From Ligustrum vulgare (Eukaryota; Streptophyta; Magnoliopsida; Lamiales; Oleaceae), in NCBI GenBank assembly GCA_963555705.1, contig OY743184.1, forward strand, positions 31,878,614 to 31,942,613: a DNA stretch of 64,000 bases, in the 5' to 3' direction. The position numbers and the translations under genes are program-made. This document shows positions 35,556 to 47,640 of this stretch, piece by piece. How positions within the stretch are numbered: position 1 is the stretch's first letter; every line of letters starts with the position of its first letter. The notes under the pieces were generated by a model that did no database searches, was not told the origin of the DNA, and saw only the letters and a program-made list of their open reading frames with translations.

Positions 35556-38251
35556 TGTAATACCGCTTTTTCGTTTTACGGGCTTTCATGGATTTCGCGT
35601 AATTTTTCTATTAATGTCTCTATTAATCATTATTGACATTATTATTGTTGATAATTATTTGAATTATTTTGCAGTGGAAGGATTTGGACGCCGTCTCGCT
35701 CAATGTGCCAATTAGAAAATTATAAATTTGTTTACTTGCAATTTATGTGAATAATTGTTTTATTTCCTAAGCTTGCCAATTCCTATTTTTGTCAAATTAT
35801 TATAAGTGGTAAATTTTAGGGTATTTTGTAAATTTATGATAGATGTGTACTTAATTTTGAAACTTAGGGAGAATGAGGAACTAAATTGCAAATTCCCAAA
35901 ATATAAACTTTAAACCTAATCTCATCCCTCACTCACGACACTCAACTCTCGCCTCACTCCCTCGTCTCTCATTCTCTCCCTCTCTCGACGTCGCTCTCTC
36001 TCTGTCTCTGCGCTCTCTCTGTCTCTCGACACGCCACCACCACACCGCCTTAGCCACTACCACGGTAAGACTACCCTCTGCACCCCCTTACACCGTGCAC
36101 CCACACACACACGGACACACACTCGCACACATTCATGGGTCTTGATTTCTGGAGGGGTCTAATTTCAGATTCCTTTTACACCTCGATTGTTGAATTCAGT
36201 TTGTGGATAATGTGCATATATGTGTGTGTGTGATTGTGCATATAGTATTATGTATGTATATATATACATACATATAAATATATGTAAATTCCAGATTTTG
36301 TTTCTGTATTTACATTGTGTGTATGTATATTTCCATGATCCTATAAGCCAATTTTAGATTTAAGTTTAGTAAGATTTCAAATTATACTGTTAAATTGGAG
36401 ACTTGGGTAATGTAAATATATATGTATAATTTTAGGATTGGGGAAAATCTGTAAATGTACATATTAATTTTAAGAACTATGAATATAAGAATCTATGTTA
36501 CTTTTTGGTTCGATTTCGAATTCTTAAATTGTTAAACTTCAGTTTTTGGGTGATGTGTGTACATGTGTATATGTATGTGTACATTTAAGACTAGTCAATG
36601 TATGTGAAATTTCAAATTTTGATAAAATATGAATTTAAGCTTGTTAGTTTATTGTTTGTGTTTAACTATGAGTGGAAATTTGTGATTTTATACTTTGGGG
36701 AAAAAATTCATGAATGGTTAGAGTTGCTAATAAGAATTTTGTTAATTTTGGTTTAAGTTGATATATTTATTTGAGTTTGAATTTAAAAGATCATAAAACT
36801 TTCTATAGTATATATAGTTAATCCCATATTTCGAATGTGATAATGTATGTGTTGTTCATAGTTGAAGGGCATACTTAGGTTAAATTGAGGTTTTGATCTC
36901 GATTGAAAGTTATGTTAATATTAGAAGAATGAGATTTGTGATTTTTAAACTAAAAGGATATGTTATTAATGAATGGAAATAATTAGGAATTTTTGGCACA
37001 TTGACGTCACGAGCATCTGAAACTCCTCCACTCGCAAGTCAAGATAACGGTAAACATTAAAGACTACAGGTAAGTAAACTCCCCCTATTTTTATAGAAGT
37101 TGAATGTAAATGTGCAAATGACTGTCTTGCAACTTACTTGCTTTGATGAATTTCATTTACTTTATGAGAGTATATGTTATTGAGAAGAATGTTCAAGCAT
37201 GCACATTGTCATGACATTGCATCATCAAGCATGCATTGGCATCGAAATTGGGAAGTCAAATGTTTTTAAATGAAAGAAATGTGTCAAGGTGCAAGTTTGT
37301 TCAAACGTTATGTATCCCAAGTTTTTAAGAAATGAATGGGTGTACTTCTAGTTCATGAAAGATGCGAGTGGGAAATGGGGCGCGGGGGACCGGCGTACCC
37401 GAATGTAATGAGCCGCTTTGCGGTGGAATGAAGTGAATGAGGCTCTTTGCGGTGGAATGAAATGAATGAGATGCTTTGCGGTGGAAATGTGAAAGTTAAT
37501 CTGGTTCCAAATAAGAATTGCCCACTGTTATCTGATTGACTAGAAGATACACCAAGTGAGCTCACGATGGAAATGAAGTGAAAGTTTTGAAATGTTAAGT
37601 GAAAGTTCGAAATGTTGAAAGTTTTGAAAGGTTAAAGTGAATGGTGATGCATTTTTCAAAGTTTAAAGCATTCATGTCATAAGCATGCATTCATGCATAA
37701 AGTTTACTTACTGAGCTTTAGCTCACCCCAATCCCTCTCCAACATTTCAGGTGATGAAAGTTAGGTGATTCGAGGAGAGTACTTGGCGGCTGACTCAGAC
37801 AGTACCCGTTATCGCCTTACCTAATAAAGTTAAATTTATTCAAGTTATCATTTAAATTTATTCCTTAATTCATTATTATTGATAATGGTTTGGTTGAAGT
37901 TAGTTTTGATTAAGTATGGATAACGTATTAGAGGTTAAATTACCTCTTATTTCATTTGTCAATGTCTGTTGATATTTTGGAAAATCTTATGTTTGAGGAG
38001 TTCGGGGAATGAATGAATTGGTTTTGGCGATGATGAATGTGATTGATGTTGAAGTTAAATTTTGGAATTGTAGGTATGATGTCCCTCTACAGGTTGGCTA
38101 TGTCCAAGTTATAGAGGAGAATCTGCCGAAATTTTTGTAAAATTTTATAATAGAAAATTAAAATGTTGAGGTTTTAAATGATTTCTTTTCCGCATTTAAG
38201 TAAGAAAAGTTAACACGCCTAGGTTTAAGATTTTGAACTTGGGGTGTTACA
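35556..38251 (+). mobile_element. Solo LTR of a Tekay-like chromovirus (2696 bp)
   Basis: It starts TGTAATACCG and ends GGGGTGTTACA, flanked by CTAAC (35551-35555) and TTAAC (38252-38256), a 5 bp duplication with one mismatch. It contains CT-rich sequence near 35990-36030 and a GTRTGT-rich tract. A GCTTTGCGGTGGAATGAA unit is repeated about three times (37410-37490). At 37705-37755 lies the TACTGAGC...GCTCACCCC...CAG motif shared with E1 and E3. No internal domain remains. Confidence 0.85.
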
Positions 38252-38711
38252 TTAACAGTCTTTTCTGAGATCATTATAATGCAATAAAAACGAGAAAAGA
38301 TATAAACACGAATTTTATTTTATTAGTTAAATTTGACTTATTTTTGTGGAAACTAAATTCAAATTAATAAAATTAATTTTTTAATTAAAAAAATAAAAGC
38401 AATTTGGTTCGATTTTTTGCTGTTTTTGAAAATCAAAACATAAACCAAACCATTTTGAAATGGTTTGGTTCGGTTTGAAGAAAATAAAACCATGAGTCCG
38501 TGCGGTTTCAAACCAACGAGTTAGGTTCGATTTGCGATTTTACGATTTTTTTGTGCAGCCCTAGTTAAAATACTCTTACTTGTAAATTAAATTGTTAAAA
38601 TAAATAAGTCTCACTTTTATTTCTCATATACAGATAAATTACAATTAAGTGTACACTTTAATTTTACATTTTTTTGTACTCCTCACACAAAATTACCAAT
38701 TTACCCTGATG
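38252..38711. other. hAT-like MITE end fragment
   Basis: 38395-38570 is rich in AACCAAACC/GGTTTGGTT and ends TGTGCAGCCCTAG, resembling a hAT-type terminal inverted repeat. The opposite end was not found. No gene is present. Confidence 0.45.
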
Positions 38712-38804
38712 TGATCCGATATGGGGATCACCAAGAACACGCGGAATTAAACTCCGGAAAGCTCTAAAATCCAAGATAGTAAACAGTAACAATGCAACCC
38801 CGAA

Positions 38805-39500
38805 CTCACGACACAAGAACTATGGGTATATTAAACCCAAAACCCGTTACGATGCAGAGATAAGAACCACAAAAGGGGAACGCCACAAAGGTTGTCAAAT
38901 CCTTTGATAAGTTCAATTTGTTCGACGAGAACACGAAGAAAATTAAGGGAATATCTCACCTTCAATATCATTAATCTCAAGAATAAAGTTGTGTTTACAA
39001 TGTTGAATAAAGCATATATATAGGCTTAACAAAATAAAGCAACTAAAAATAAACTAGAATTCAACATAAACTAAAAAGCCCAAAACGCCTAACATTATCT
39101 TAAAACACGAAACCTAAGTTACGGCCGTGACTTATGAGTCTCACGGCCGTAACCCAGGATTTGGCGGCCGACCTCACGACGCAAGAACTATGGGTATATT
39201 AAACCTAAAACCCGTCACGATGCGGAGATAAGAACCACAAAGGGGGAACGCCACAAAGGTTGTCAGATCCTTTGATAAGTTCAATTTGTTCGACGAGAAC
39301 ACGAAGAAAATTAAGGGAATATCTCACCTTCAATATCATTAATCTCAAGAATAAAGTTGTGTTTACAATGCTGAATAAAGCCATATATATAGGCTTAACA
39401 AAATAAAGCAACTAAAAATAAACTAGAATTCAACCTAAACTAAAAAGCCCAAAAAGCCTAACATTATCTTAAAACACGGAACCTAAGTTACGGCCGTGAC
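38805..39500. repeat. 368 bp tandem duplication in the E8 LTR-like region
   Basis: The unit starting CTCACGACRCAAGAACTATG occurs at 38805 and at 39173. The copies match closely to about 39500, including the GGGGAACGCCACAAAGGTTG and TTCGACGAGAACACGAAG blocks, with a few substitutions. The second copy diverges inside the ACGGCCGT cluster. Confidence 0.85.
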
Positions 39501-39775
39501 TTATGAGTTTACGGCAGTAAGCAAGCTATGGACTAAAAATTAAAAACATTTGTTACGGCCGTGACAATTACCTTTACGGCCGTAATCAACCTTCTGAACA
39601 AAAAATATAAGTTACCAAATCCTGGGTTACGGCCGTGAGACATTTATTACAGCCGTAATTCTTCTTCTTCCGTTTACGGCCGTAAGAAGATATGTTACGG
39701 CCGTGAAGGCCTTTCTGTCCAAAATCCGCCAATGGCATTTTACAGCCGTGACAGAGGTGTTACGACCGTGATTCC
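39110..39775. repeat. Second cluster of about 13 ACGGCCGTRA motifs
   Basis: ACGGCCGTGAC and ACGGCCGTAA copies, a few degenerate (CGGCAGTAAG, ACAGCCGTAA, ACGACCGTGA), are spread through 39110-39775 with unrelated spacers. They sit between the pol C-terminus and the rest of the LTR, the same relative position as in the insert at 2729-4285. Confidence 0.85.
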
Positions 39776-40041
39776 ACTTCTGCCTTATTTTCTTGTCCTT
39801 CCTTGATCCCAATGCATTGCAATAATTTTGGCTCCTCTTCCACTTTGTTATGCAACGTAAATGAAGTCTTTGCACTCGAGCACTCGTCCATCCACGCTTG
39901 CATGAATCCTTGCATTGCCTGCTTGATTCTTTTGGCTCTTTGTCTCGTTATTGGTCCTACGGGCACGTGCAACGGGTCAACGCTCGTTGAGCCACTACGG
40001 AACTCATCATACCCTCTATTCATTTTCCATATTACAAGCAT

Positions 40042-41030
40042 AACCTATTAACCCGATTTTTCACTCATTTGTTCTTTGAAGTTTTTGAGACAAAACCCAA
40101 GTCGCTCGTCCTTCATGGCATCGCTGGTCTTCGTCGCTTGTCATCCCCGTCTCCAGTGCCATTAAATAGGGCTCACAGTCGTTGTTTGTTTCCGCTGTTT
40201 ATCATCCCAACCTATTTGACCGCTCAAGGACAAGGCGTTGGATGTGTTCATCTGGTAAGCTTCTCCATATAGTAAATAAGATCTTTAGGAATTTATATGT
40301 AGGAAACATACTTTCTTTTCTTCCTATGGGTTTGTTTGCCATATTATGAAATTTCTACAATGTCCTTAATATTTCCTGATATTTTGAGATTTTGTTTATA
40401 GCATAAGGTTATTTAAACCAAATAAATGGGGAATTACTCTGTTATTTATAGATATAAAAGTTTATAATTTATGGCATGAATTGTTAGACACTGTATCATT
40501 TATTACTCTAACATTTTAAATTTGTTCTAAAATTTCAGAATGTAAGGATTGTGGTGTTTCCTTAACATCATGCCATTTGTGAATAGGTCAAGGTTGCAGC
40601 TTGAAGCATTAAGGCTCAACCAGTTCAAATTGCATCCTAGAGTAGAATTCCTTGTGAATGGAGGCTCGATGCTTTTTTATGTTTTGTCATTGTTATTTAA
40701 TAAGTCAAACTTGGTTCCACAAAGGTGTATCGAATCACAACTATATGTTTCACTCTAGACATTTTGAGATACTTTGTATGATCAAGTTTACAACTTTGGC
40801 AACAATGAATTTTATCTGCTTGTGTAATATTAACTTTGTTTTCTTATAATTGGTCTATAGCACAAATTTGCTTGAAGAGATGATAACAACCTTCTTGTTT
40901 TCAAATGTAAAACATTTAATGTTTGAAAATGACACATACAAAAATCTATTTCTAATAAAGCAATGTTACTACAAGTGATCCAACTCAATTGAACCTCAAT
41001 TACAAATTTGACAACCAATATAAAATTTTG
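40042..41030. other. Unassigned stretch
   Basis: No convincing coding region. 40070-40260 is GC-richer and ends in a donor-like CTG|GTAAGC. 40549-40849 has short open frames without recognisable motifs. Confidence 0.3.
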
Positions 41031-41039
41031 ATTTTTTGG

Positions 41040-42990
41040 CACATTATTGAGATTGCCAATGGATCCAATAGCCTCGTCATCCCAAGGTGGTCGGAAAGGG
41101 CTGTAAATTGGCAACAAATGTTGAGAAACTTGTGATGCTTGAATGGTGTCATGTCCGTTTTGGACATTTGTTTGTCTATGTTTCTTCCCTTTGTTCGACT
41201 TGGAAAACTCCTATGCAAAAGATCAATATATAAGATTTGTTACAATAGCATATTCAAAAGGGTGATTCATGAAAGAGATATATAACCATACCTTCCACCG
41301 TTTAGAGGCATTTTCTAAAGCCCCTTTTTCATATTTTCCCAGTCGCTCCTTTCCTTTTAGTGCATTTCGGATAAAAAATTTTAACTACGGATGTGTTCCC
41401 CATCTCTCCAGATCTAGCAGAATTCATTTGAACACTTTCTTGGGTAAGGAGATTGCCCCGGTTACATGTCCTCCCTTTCATCATGGTTAACTCAATTTTC
41501 TAAACTTTGATCCATTCTATTATCTCACTAGCTCGTACATCATCATCTGCCACTAAATCTGCTAACTCCACAAATTCTCGACATAATTCATCAAATTTGA
41601 ATTGACCAAGCGTACTTATCAAACCATCATAGTTGATTTTTGGCTGGCGTATATAAACGACCAACATCCCTTCTCCATCTTCTCAAGACATACATATCTG
41701 GTACAAATGTTACATGATTGTGAATCAATACATTGATAGCATGCCTACAGATAATCCCTTTAAACTCGAAAAGGTGACAACTTCAAGTGAAATCATACTT
41801 ATCTCTCTGAAAGAAAACAATGTAAGTTTTTTTTCATAAATTCTTCCATTTACCACCACATCGTCTCAAACTTCGTAACTCATCCCAGAATTGTCCTCCT
41901 TGGTGTACCTAACCATACAGTACATATTACCAGTAAATTCTACTTGAAATTCCCTGAATTTGTCAATTTTATAAACTGGTTGAAATTACTTCTCCAAATC
42001 ATACATTTTTATGCATGGACCATTTCTAAAAAGGATCGAAAATTCGTTAGAAACTCCTCAACTTTACTCTGCAAAGCCCCTTCGTACTGTTCAACAAACT
42101 ACTTTAAAGTTGTCTTTTAGTGGACATAGCCATCAAAGAAGGCATTGATACTCTTGCTCTGCTGCGTTTTTGACATTCCAACAAAAAACTAGTCTTCAAA
42201 AAGCATGGTACCCATTGGGCCATTTCCATGTATAGTCTAGCCAGCCATTCATTTTCCTCTAGTGAGAACATATTGATCATGGTGTTCCAACCATGTTCAA
42301 AATCTTTGAGACTTTGTGACTCATAAACCACTTTGTGAATCATCGATAATACTTTAACCTTCTGACAATGATAACCATATTTTTCTGGTAACTTCTTCAA
42401 TATATGCCGAAAGTACCATCTATGCTTTGTCCGTGATAATCCTTATGGGAGCCTTATTCTCCATACACTAACGCCATGTCAATAACAAGACGAAGGTCTT
42501 TGTAGCCTCATTAGAAATCAAAAAACATCTAAGCAATGTAGATTTCCCGTGATGGTTCAAACTGACAAATGGAGCAAATGGCATGTTGTACTTATTAGTC
42601 AAGTATGTATTTTCAAATGTCACAGCATCTCCAAATTCTTTATCTGCTTGTCTCGATCCAAGTCTTAATCGCATGACCTTGTCAACGTAATTTGTACAAT
42701 CCTTTTCCACAAATGTCATCTTACTGTGCCCACCAAAATCTACAACAATTGAGTTAAAACTTTTACGTAAGGGAATTCCTGCTATGACTTGCAGCTTTCG
42801 TTTCACATGTTCGCTCATTTTTCAATTGCATCTAAACAACCTAGATTTTGATGGACTTATTTCACGATTGTAGGCTAGATAGACCTTGGTAATCTACAAA
42901 ATTCTATTAGCATCGGAAGAGGCTACTATCATAGTTTTACACCATGTTTGGTTTGTAGGTTGAGGCTTCAAAAACTTGATTGTGCCAATA
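41040..42990 (-). pseudogene. FAR1/FRS-type (MULE-derived) transposase pseudogene
   Basis: Minus-strand pieces in order: the end of a FAR1-type DNA-binding domain (WCKTMIVASSDA, YNREISPSKSRLFRCN, SEHVKRKLQ; about 42985-42790), a linker (KMTFVEKDCTNYVDK), the start of the MULE transposase domain (KEFGDAVTFENTYLTNKYN, MPFAPFVSLNHHG), KKLPEKYG and WVPCFLK in the middle, and a SWIM zinc finger (CHLFEFKGIICRHAINVL; about 41785-41725). The frame shifts repeatedly. About 50 residues are missing, apparently in frame, between RLRLGS and RQADKEFG. The first SWIM cysteine position is a TGA stop (41783-41785). Intact relatives are either transposases or phytochrome-A signalling factors; the lesions argue for a dead element. 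Confidence 0.85.
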
Positions 42991-43498
42991 GTTCGATTTC
43001 CTTCTTGAGAACATGTAAATTTCACATACCCCTCCCTCGAATTTCTTTTTCAATTATCACTTTATGGGTGAGGTGGGGTTGGGGTGGTAGTGTAATTATG
43101 ATTTGTGATTTTGTGTGATTAATTGTCACTTTATGGGTGAGATAAGGTAAGGTAAGGTAAGGTAAGGTGGGGTGGGGAAACATCGAGAGAGAGAAAAGAA
43201 AAAAAAACCTCATTTTTGTGGGTGGGTGGGGGTGAGATAAGGTCTGGAAAAGTAGAAGAAAAAAATCATTTTTTGGAGTGGGTGGGAGCTGTGATAGACG
43301 GCCACAGGTTGTTTTACGGTTTTTTTTATTTAAATATTATATTAGTTTAATCTAATAAATAATTGATAATTATTTTTATATTATATAATATTATACTTAT
43401 TAATTATTAATTAGCAACTAAGTTTTAAAAAATATCCTAAGTTTGTTAGTTTTAAAAAGTGATAGTTTTAGATTTTTAGTTATGTACTTTTTCCATAA
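42991..43498. repeat. G-rich/AAGGT simple repeats and AT-rich spacer
   Basis: 43055-43250 has GGGTGAGGTGGGGTTGGGG-type sequence and a tandem (AAGGT)n run at 43144-43170. The remainder is AT-rich. No gene is present. Confidence 0.6.
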
Positions 43499-44767
43499 CT
43501 AGTTGTCTACCCATGTGATGCACGGAATATATAATTTTTTAATCATAATTTTGAAAATATCTTGATTCAATCATATCAAATAATAAACATAATTTAAATA
43601 AAATTTAAATACAAAATGTTATTGAATTTGAAACTTTAAAAAAGACAAAATTATTCAAAATAAAAAATACTACATGTACACTAAATATACAACTCTACTA
43701 AAAATTTGGCACTCATTTAATTTAATTTTTTTTACTTTTATTTACGTTTTTCTCTGAAAATTTACCTACCTTATCATCTATTTCCCTTTTAATATGTTAT
43801 AATTTTTTATTAACTATATTTTTTAATGTGTTCTTATATATATTTTAAACATGTCAATTTTTCTCAAAAAGATGAAATGATTAAGCCTCCATTTTATAAT
43901 AATGTTTGGTTTATAAACTTATTTATTTATGATTTTGAGATAAAAAGTAGTGGTTGAAAATTAGAGAGAGAAAATATGTGCGGTTAAAAAGTTGATAGAA
44001 AATAATTAATTATTTTGTAACATGCGTGTTGAAGAGTCTACTCATTTATTGACATATTAGGAAGTAAAATTTCAATAATTTTATTTATTTATTTTCAAAA
44101 ATTATTAATTCAATTTTTTCATTCTAACTTAACAAATTTATATAGCATATATTTTTTATTTTAAAATATATTAATCCAAAATTTTCATTTCAATGTAACA
44201 CATTTATATAGATATGATATGACATTTATTTATGTTCAAATATATTAATCCGATTTTTTCATTTCCTACATAATACATGTTATTGAATTGAAACTTTAAC
44301 AAAACTAATCAAAATAAAAAATTCTGCATGTACCTTCAGTATACCGCACCACTCAAAGTTTGACAGTTCATTAAATTTTTTGTATAAAATTTCTTTTGAC
44401 TTTTATTTACGTTTTTCTCTAAAAAGTTGCCCACCTTATCACTTACTTTCCTTTTAATATGTTATAATTTTTTAATTAATTTTATTTTTTAATATGTTGC
44501 TTACATATATTTTTTTCGAAATCCAATATATTAATTAATAAATTTTATTTTCCTTATTTTTTAAACATGTCAATTTTTGTCAAAATGATGAAATGATTAA
44601 ATTTCTACCAATTTATTATTGGTGGTAAAAAGTTGATAGCAAATAATTAATTATTTTTGTAATATGCTTATTTAAGTGGTAAAAAGTTGATAGCAAATAA
44701 TTATTTATTTTTGTAATATGCTTATTGAAGAACATACTCATTTATTGACATATTAGGAAGTAAAATT

Positions 44768-45120
44768 TCAATGATTTTATTTATTTATTTTCAAAATATA
44801 TTGATTCAAAATTTTCATTTCTAACTTAACAAATTTATATAGCATTTATTTATTTATTTTCAAATATATTAATCCAAAATTTTAATTTTCAATGTAACAC
44901 ATTTACATAGATATGACATTTATTTATGTTCAAATATATTAATACAATTTTTTCATTTCCTACGTAGCACATTTATATAGATTTCACATTTATTTTTATT
45001 CAAATATATTAATCCAAATTTTTCATTTCTTACATAACACATTTACATAGATATCACATTATTTATGTTCAAATATATTAATCTAATTTTTTTCGTTTTC
45101 AATGTAACACATTTACACAT
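44768..45120. repeat. Degenerate tandem array, about 73 bp unit, 5 copies
   Basis: Units of the form TTATTTATGTTCAAATATAT followed by TTAATC-, CATTTC- and CACATTTATATAG-like parts repeat about five times with substitutions. The same array appears inverted at 49340-49640 and, shortened, at about 59200-59400. Confidence 0.75.
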
Positions 45121-45170
45121 TGTACATTTATTACAACTCTTTTCTTTATTTATTTATATATCATATATAT

Positions 45171-45260
45171 TAAATAGAAGTAGAAGTGATGAGAGAATGT
45201 CATTAAATGCAAATTTCCCTCCAAAATGACTCTCTCTCCTCACTTCTACTTTTATATATA
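45171..45260. repeat. Palindrome P1 (90 bp)
   Basis: The arms AGAAGTAGAAGTGATGAGAG and CTCTCTCCTCACTTCTACTT can pair across a GCAAATTTCCCTCC centre. It abuts the CTAG of Helitron c on the right and the family B body on the left. Confidence 0.85.
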
Positions 45261-46884
45261 CTAGACGTATCACCCGTGCGATGCACGGTATTAGATATAC
45301 ACAAAATATTAAAATATAAAAAATTAAACTTGAAAAAGAAAACTAAATTCTAAAATACGAGATATCATAAATCTGTACATATTTATGAAGTAAAAATTAA
45401 AAAGATAAATTATTTTACCTAAAAAAAAAAAAAGTTTTTGTGGCCGCCGAAAAGTCCATAAAACATTACTATTAATTGCAATCCATACTATATTATAGTT
45501 TGAGGTCCGACTGTTTATCATTTGTTTGCAAAATAATTGATTTCTATTTCAATTTTTTTTTCAATCATTTGTGTTCAGATCTTAAATTAATTTTTGGTAC
45601 TACTAATTATTATTTTTTATACCTAAAAATTATATATATTTTTGGGAAACTAATACTATTTTGATTACTTTTACCTAAAAAAAAATACTATTTTGATTAT
45701 TTTGAACTCTGATAGTTTATTATATGTTTACTAAACTAATTTAAGCTTTTTTTCCAATCATTTCTGTCCAAACTATTTTTTTTATAAGAACTGTTTTTTT
45801 TATAGGAATTGTTTTTAGGAAAATTAACAGTGAAGTAATCTCTTAAAAATTAACTCTGATATTCATTTTTTGTTACAACTCTTATACAATAAATTCTTTA
45901 AACACCAATCTCAATAATAAAAACATTTGAACATTTTTCTCTCTACTTTTTAACTACACATTTATCAGTAAATTAATATTACATATAAATTCATAAACGA
46001 TTTCTTATTTTTAACCACACATTCTCTTAAAAATAACTATTCAAAACACTATTTCTTCTAATAAACTTTTTAAAAATCAACATCAAACATGGGCATTATA
46101 TATAAAGACTTACTCATAATTATTAAAATTTATTCTATTACCATAAGTATTTTATTAAAATTTGAAAAACAACATAATCAATCCAAATTATTAATTTAAA
46201 ACTTATTTATATAGTAAATGCCAATTTATATATTTAATTAAATAATAAATGATCGTAGATTTCAATAATTTTTATGCATTATTTTTAACTTCATTAAAAA
46301 TGAAAATTTACACAATTTTCTGCATTTGACTCTTGTATTTAATATTTTTTTTTTTTAGTTTTCAATCAAAAATTCTGTACAATAATTATAAATGTGTGTT
46401 GTAAAATTTTTTAGCCCATGTTGGCAAATAAAAAAAAAACATGTTTTTAACACAATTTTTCAAATTATTTTTTAACCACACATATTTTCTCTTAATTTTT
46501 CAATGATACATCGTACATTGAAAAACTAAAAAAAATTATTTTTAAACATAATTTTTTTTTTACAGATAGACATGTTTGAGAATTTTTGTGATTTATAAAA
46601 ATGTCTATAAATCATTTTTTCAAATTTATCGAGCACATGCTTATCTATATCAAATATTTAAATGAAGAAAAAAAAATAAAAAAATAAAAAAAAAAGAAAG
46701 TAAATGCGACTGTCAGTTGACGGCCGCTTTTTTTTTAAAAAAAAAAAAAAATTGAATTGCCTGCTAGCGGATGGTAGCCCAAGTTTTTAGAATTTTTTTT
46801 CCCCTTTAACTTTGGGCGAGAAAATCTTGGGGGGAAATTTTTTGGCACTATTCTCCTTTTATATAGTATAGGAGATATAGGAGA
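45261..46884 (-). mobile_element. Helitron c (about 1.6 kb), non-autonomous
   Basis: The minus-strand 5' end TCTCCTATATCTCCTATAC (46884; an alternative start lies 9 bp inside) is preceded by A. The 3' end has the hairpin CCGTGC-ATC-GCACGG and CTAG|T (45264-45261). The first 170 bp at the 3' side match Helitron f, so they share a family. No ORF of note is present. Confidence 0.7.
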
Positions 46885-47640
46885 TTTATTTTTTAAATAA
46901 ATCTTTAAAATATATAAAAGTAAGGTAGTTCCTAGAAACAATTTTCAGCCCATTTTTCTATTTCTATAAATAGTAAGGTCACATAGAATTAAATAGTGTG
47001 AATGCAAAATTGATGTATATCAAATGTGAATGTAAAATCTGAATAAATGTGAATGCATTAATTACATTATATATATATATATATATATATATTATGGTAA
47101 ATACTAAATAATGATTGATATTTTTTTAATCAATTTTAATTTTATTATTAACATTAATATTGAATGTGTTCATTTAATATTTTTAGTTATCAGTATTAAA
47201 ATTATCATTTAATTATCTTATTTATTTATTTATTATTCTTAATATTATAAATTCTATGTATAGCCATCAATATAAAATTTGTGTTTTAACTATTAATTTT
47301 CAAATCATTTGTTATCTTTAATATTAAAAATCATATTTTCTGAAATATATATGTAGTTGAAAAAATATGCTGCTTATAAATAATTTATAGAAAAAGTTAT
47401 TGAACGAAGACTAATATTGAATAATTAATACTCTGGTTTCTTTTTAATTAATAATATCAATAGAATGATTAATATTTTAATCATTCTTAATTTTAATAAA
47501 TTTTTAAAAGTTATAGGGCATAAGATTATTTGTATAATTTCGTGATCTCCAACTTTAATCGACTGTCGTATCATGATAATTGAGAGATTTTCGAACTATT
47601 ATTTTGACTATTTAACTTTGAATTTTTTAGAATGTATAGT
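46885..47640. other. AT-rich spacer with (TA)n and a family C copy
   Basis: (TA)n lies at about 47068-47091. 47340-47640 matches family C (GCTGCTTATAAATAATTTATAG). No gene is seen. Confidence 0.55.

Larger units (their letters stand above)
38712..40041 (-). mobile_element. E8: 3' end of a Ty3 element (pol C-terminus and LTR-like region)
   Basis: On the minus strand 40041 to about 39770 encodes VPVGPITRQRAKRIKQAM, the basic segment found near the end of many plant Ty3 polyproteins, preceded by MNRGYDEFRS. After it comes an LTR-like region to 38712, ending near CGGATCA and sharing GGGGAACGCCACAAAGG-type blocks with the E7 LTR. A 368 bp internal tandem duplication (38805, 39173) and an ACGGCCGT cluster occupy the LTR. 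RT and integrase are absent. Confidence 0.65.
43499..45260 (-). mobile_element. Family B Helitron-like repeat, uninterrupted copy (B1)
   Basis: The minus-strand 3' end has a degenerate hairpin (CCGTGCATCACATGG) and then CTAG at 43502-43499. It contains a direct duplication of a roughly 250 bp block (TAACATATTAAAAGG...GCGGTAYAC) and an array of about 73 bp units. Its 5' side includes palindrome P1 (45171-45260). It is colinear with 49121-49866 plus 58981-60028 in the opposite orientation and serves as the empty-site reference for Helitron f. Confidence 0.75.

Noticed and set aside
43022..43213. Minus-strand frame with repeated TLPYL units
   Set aside because: It is translation of the (AAGGT)n simple repeat.
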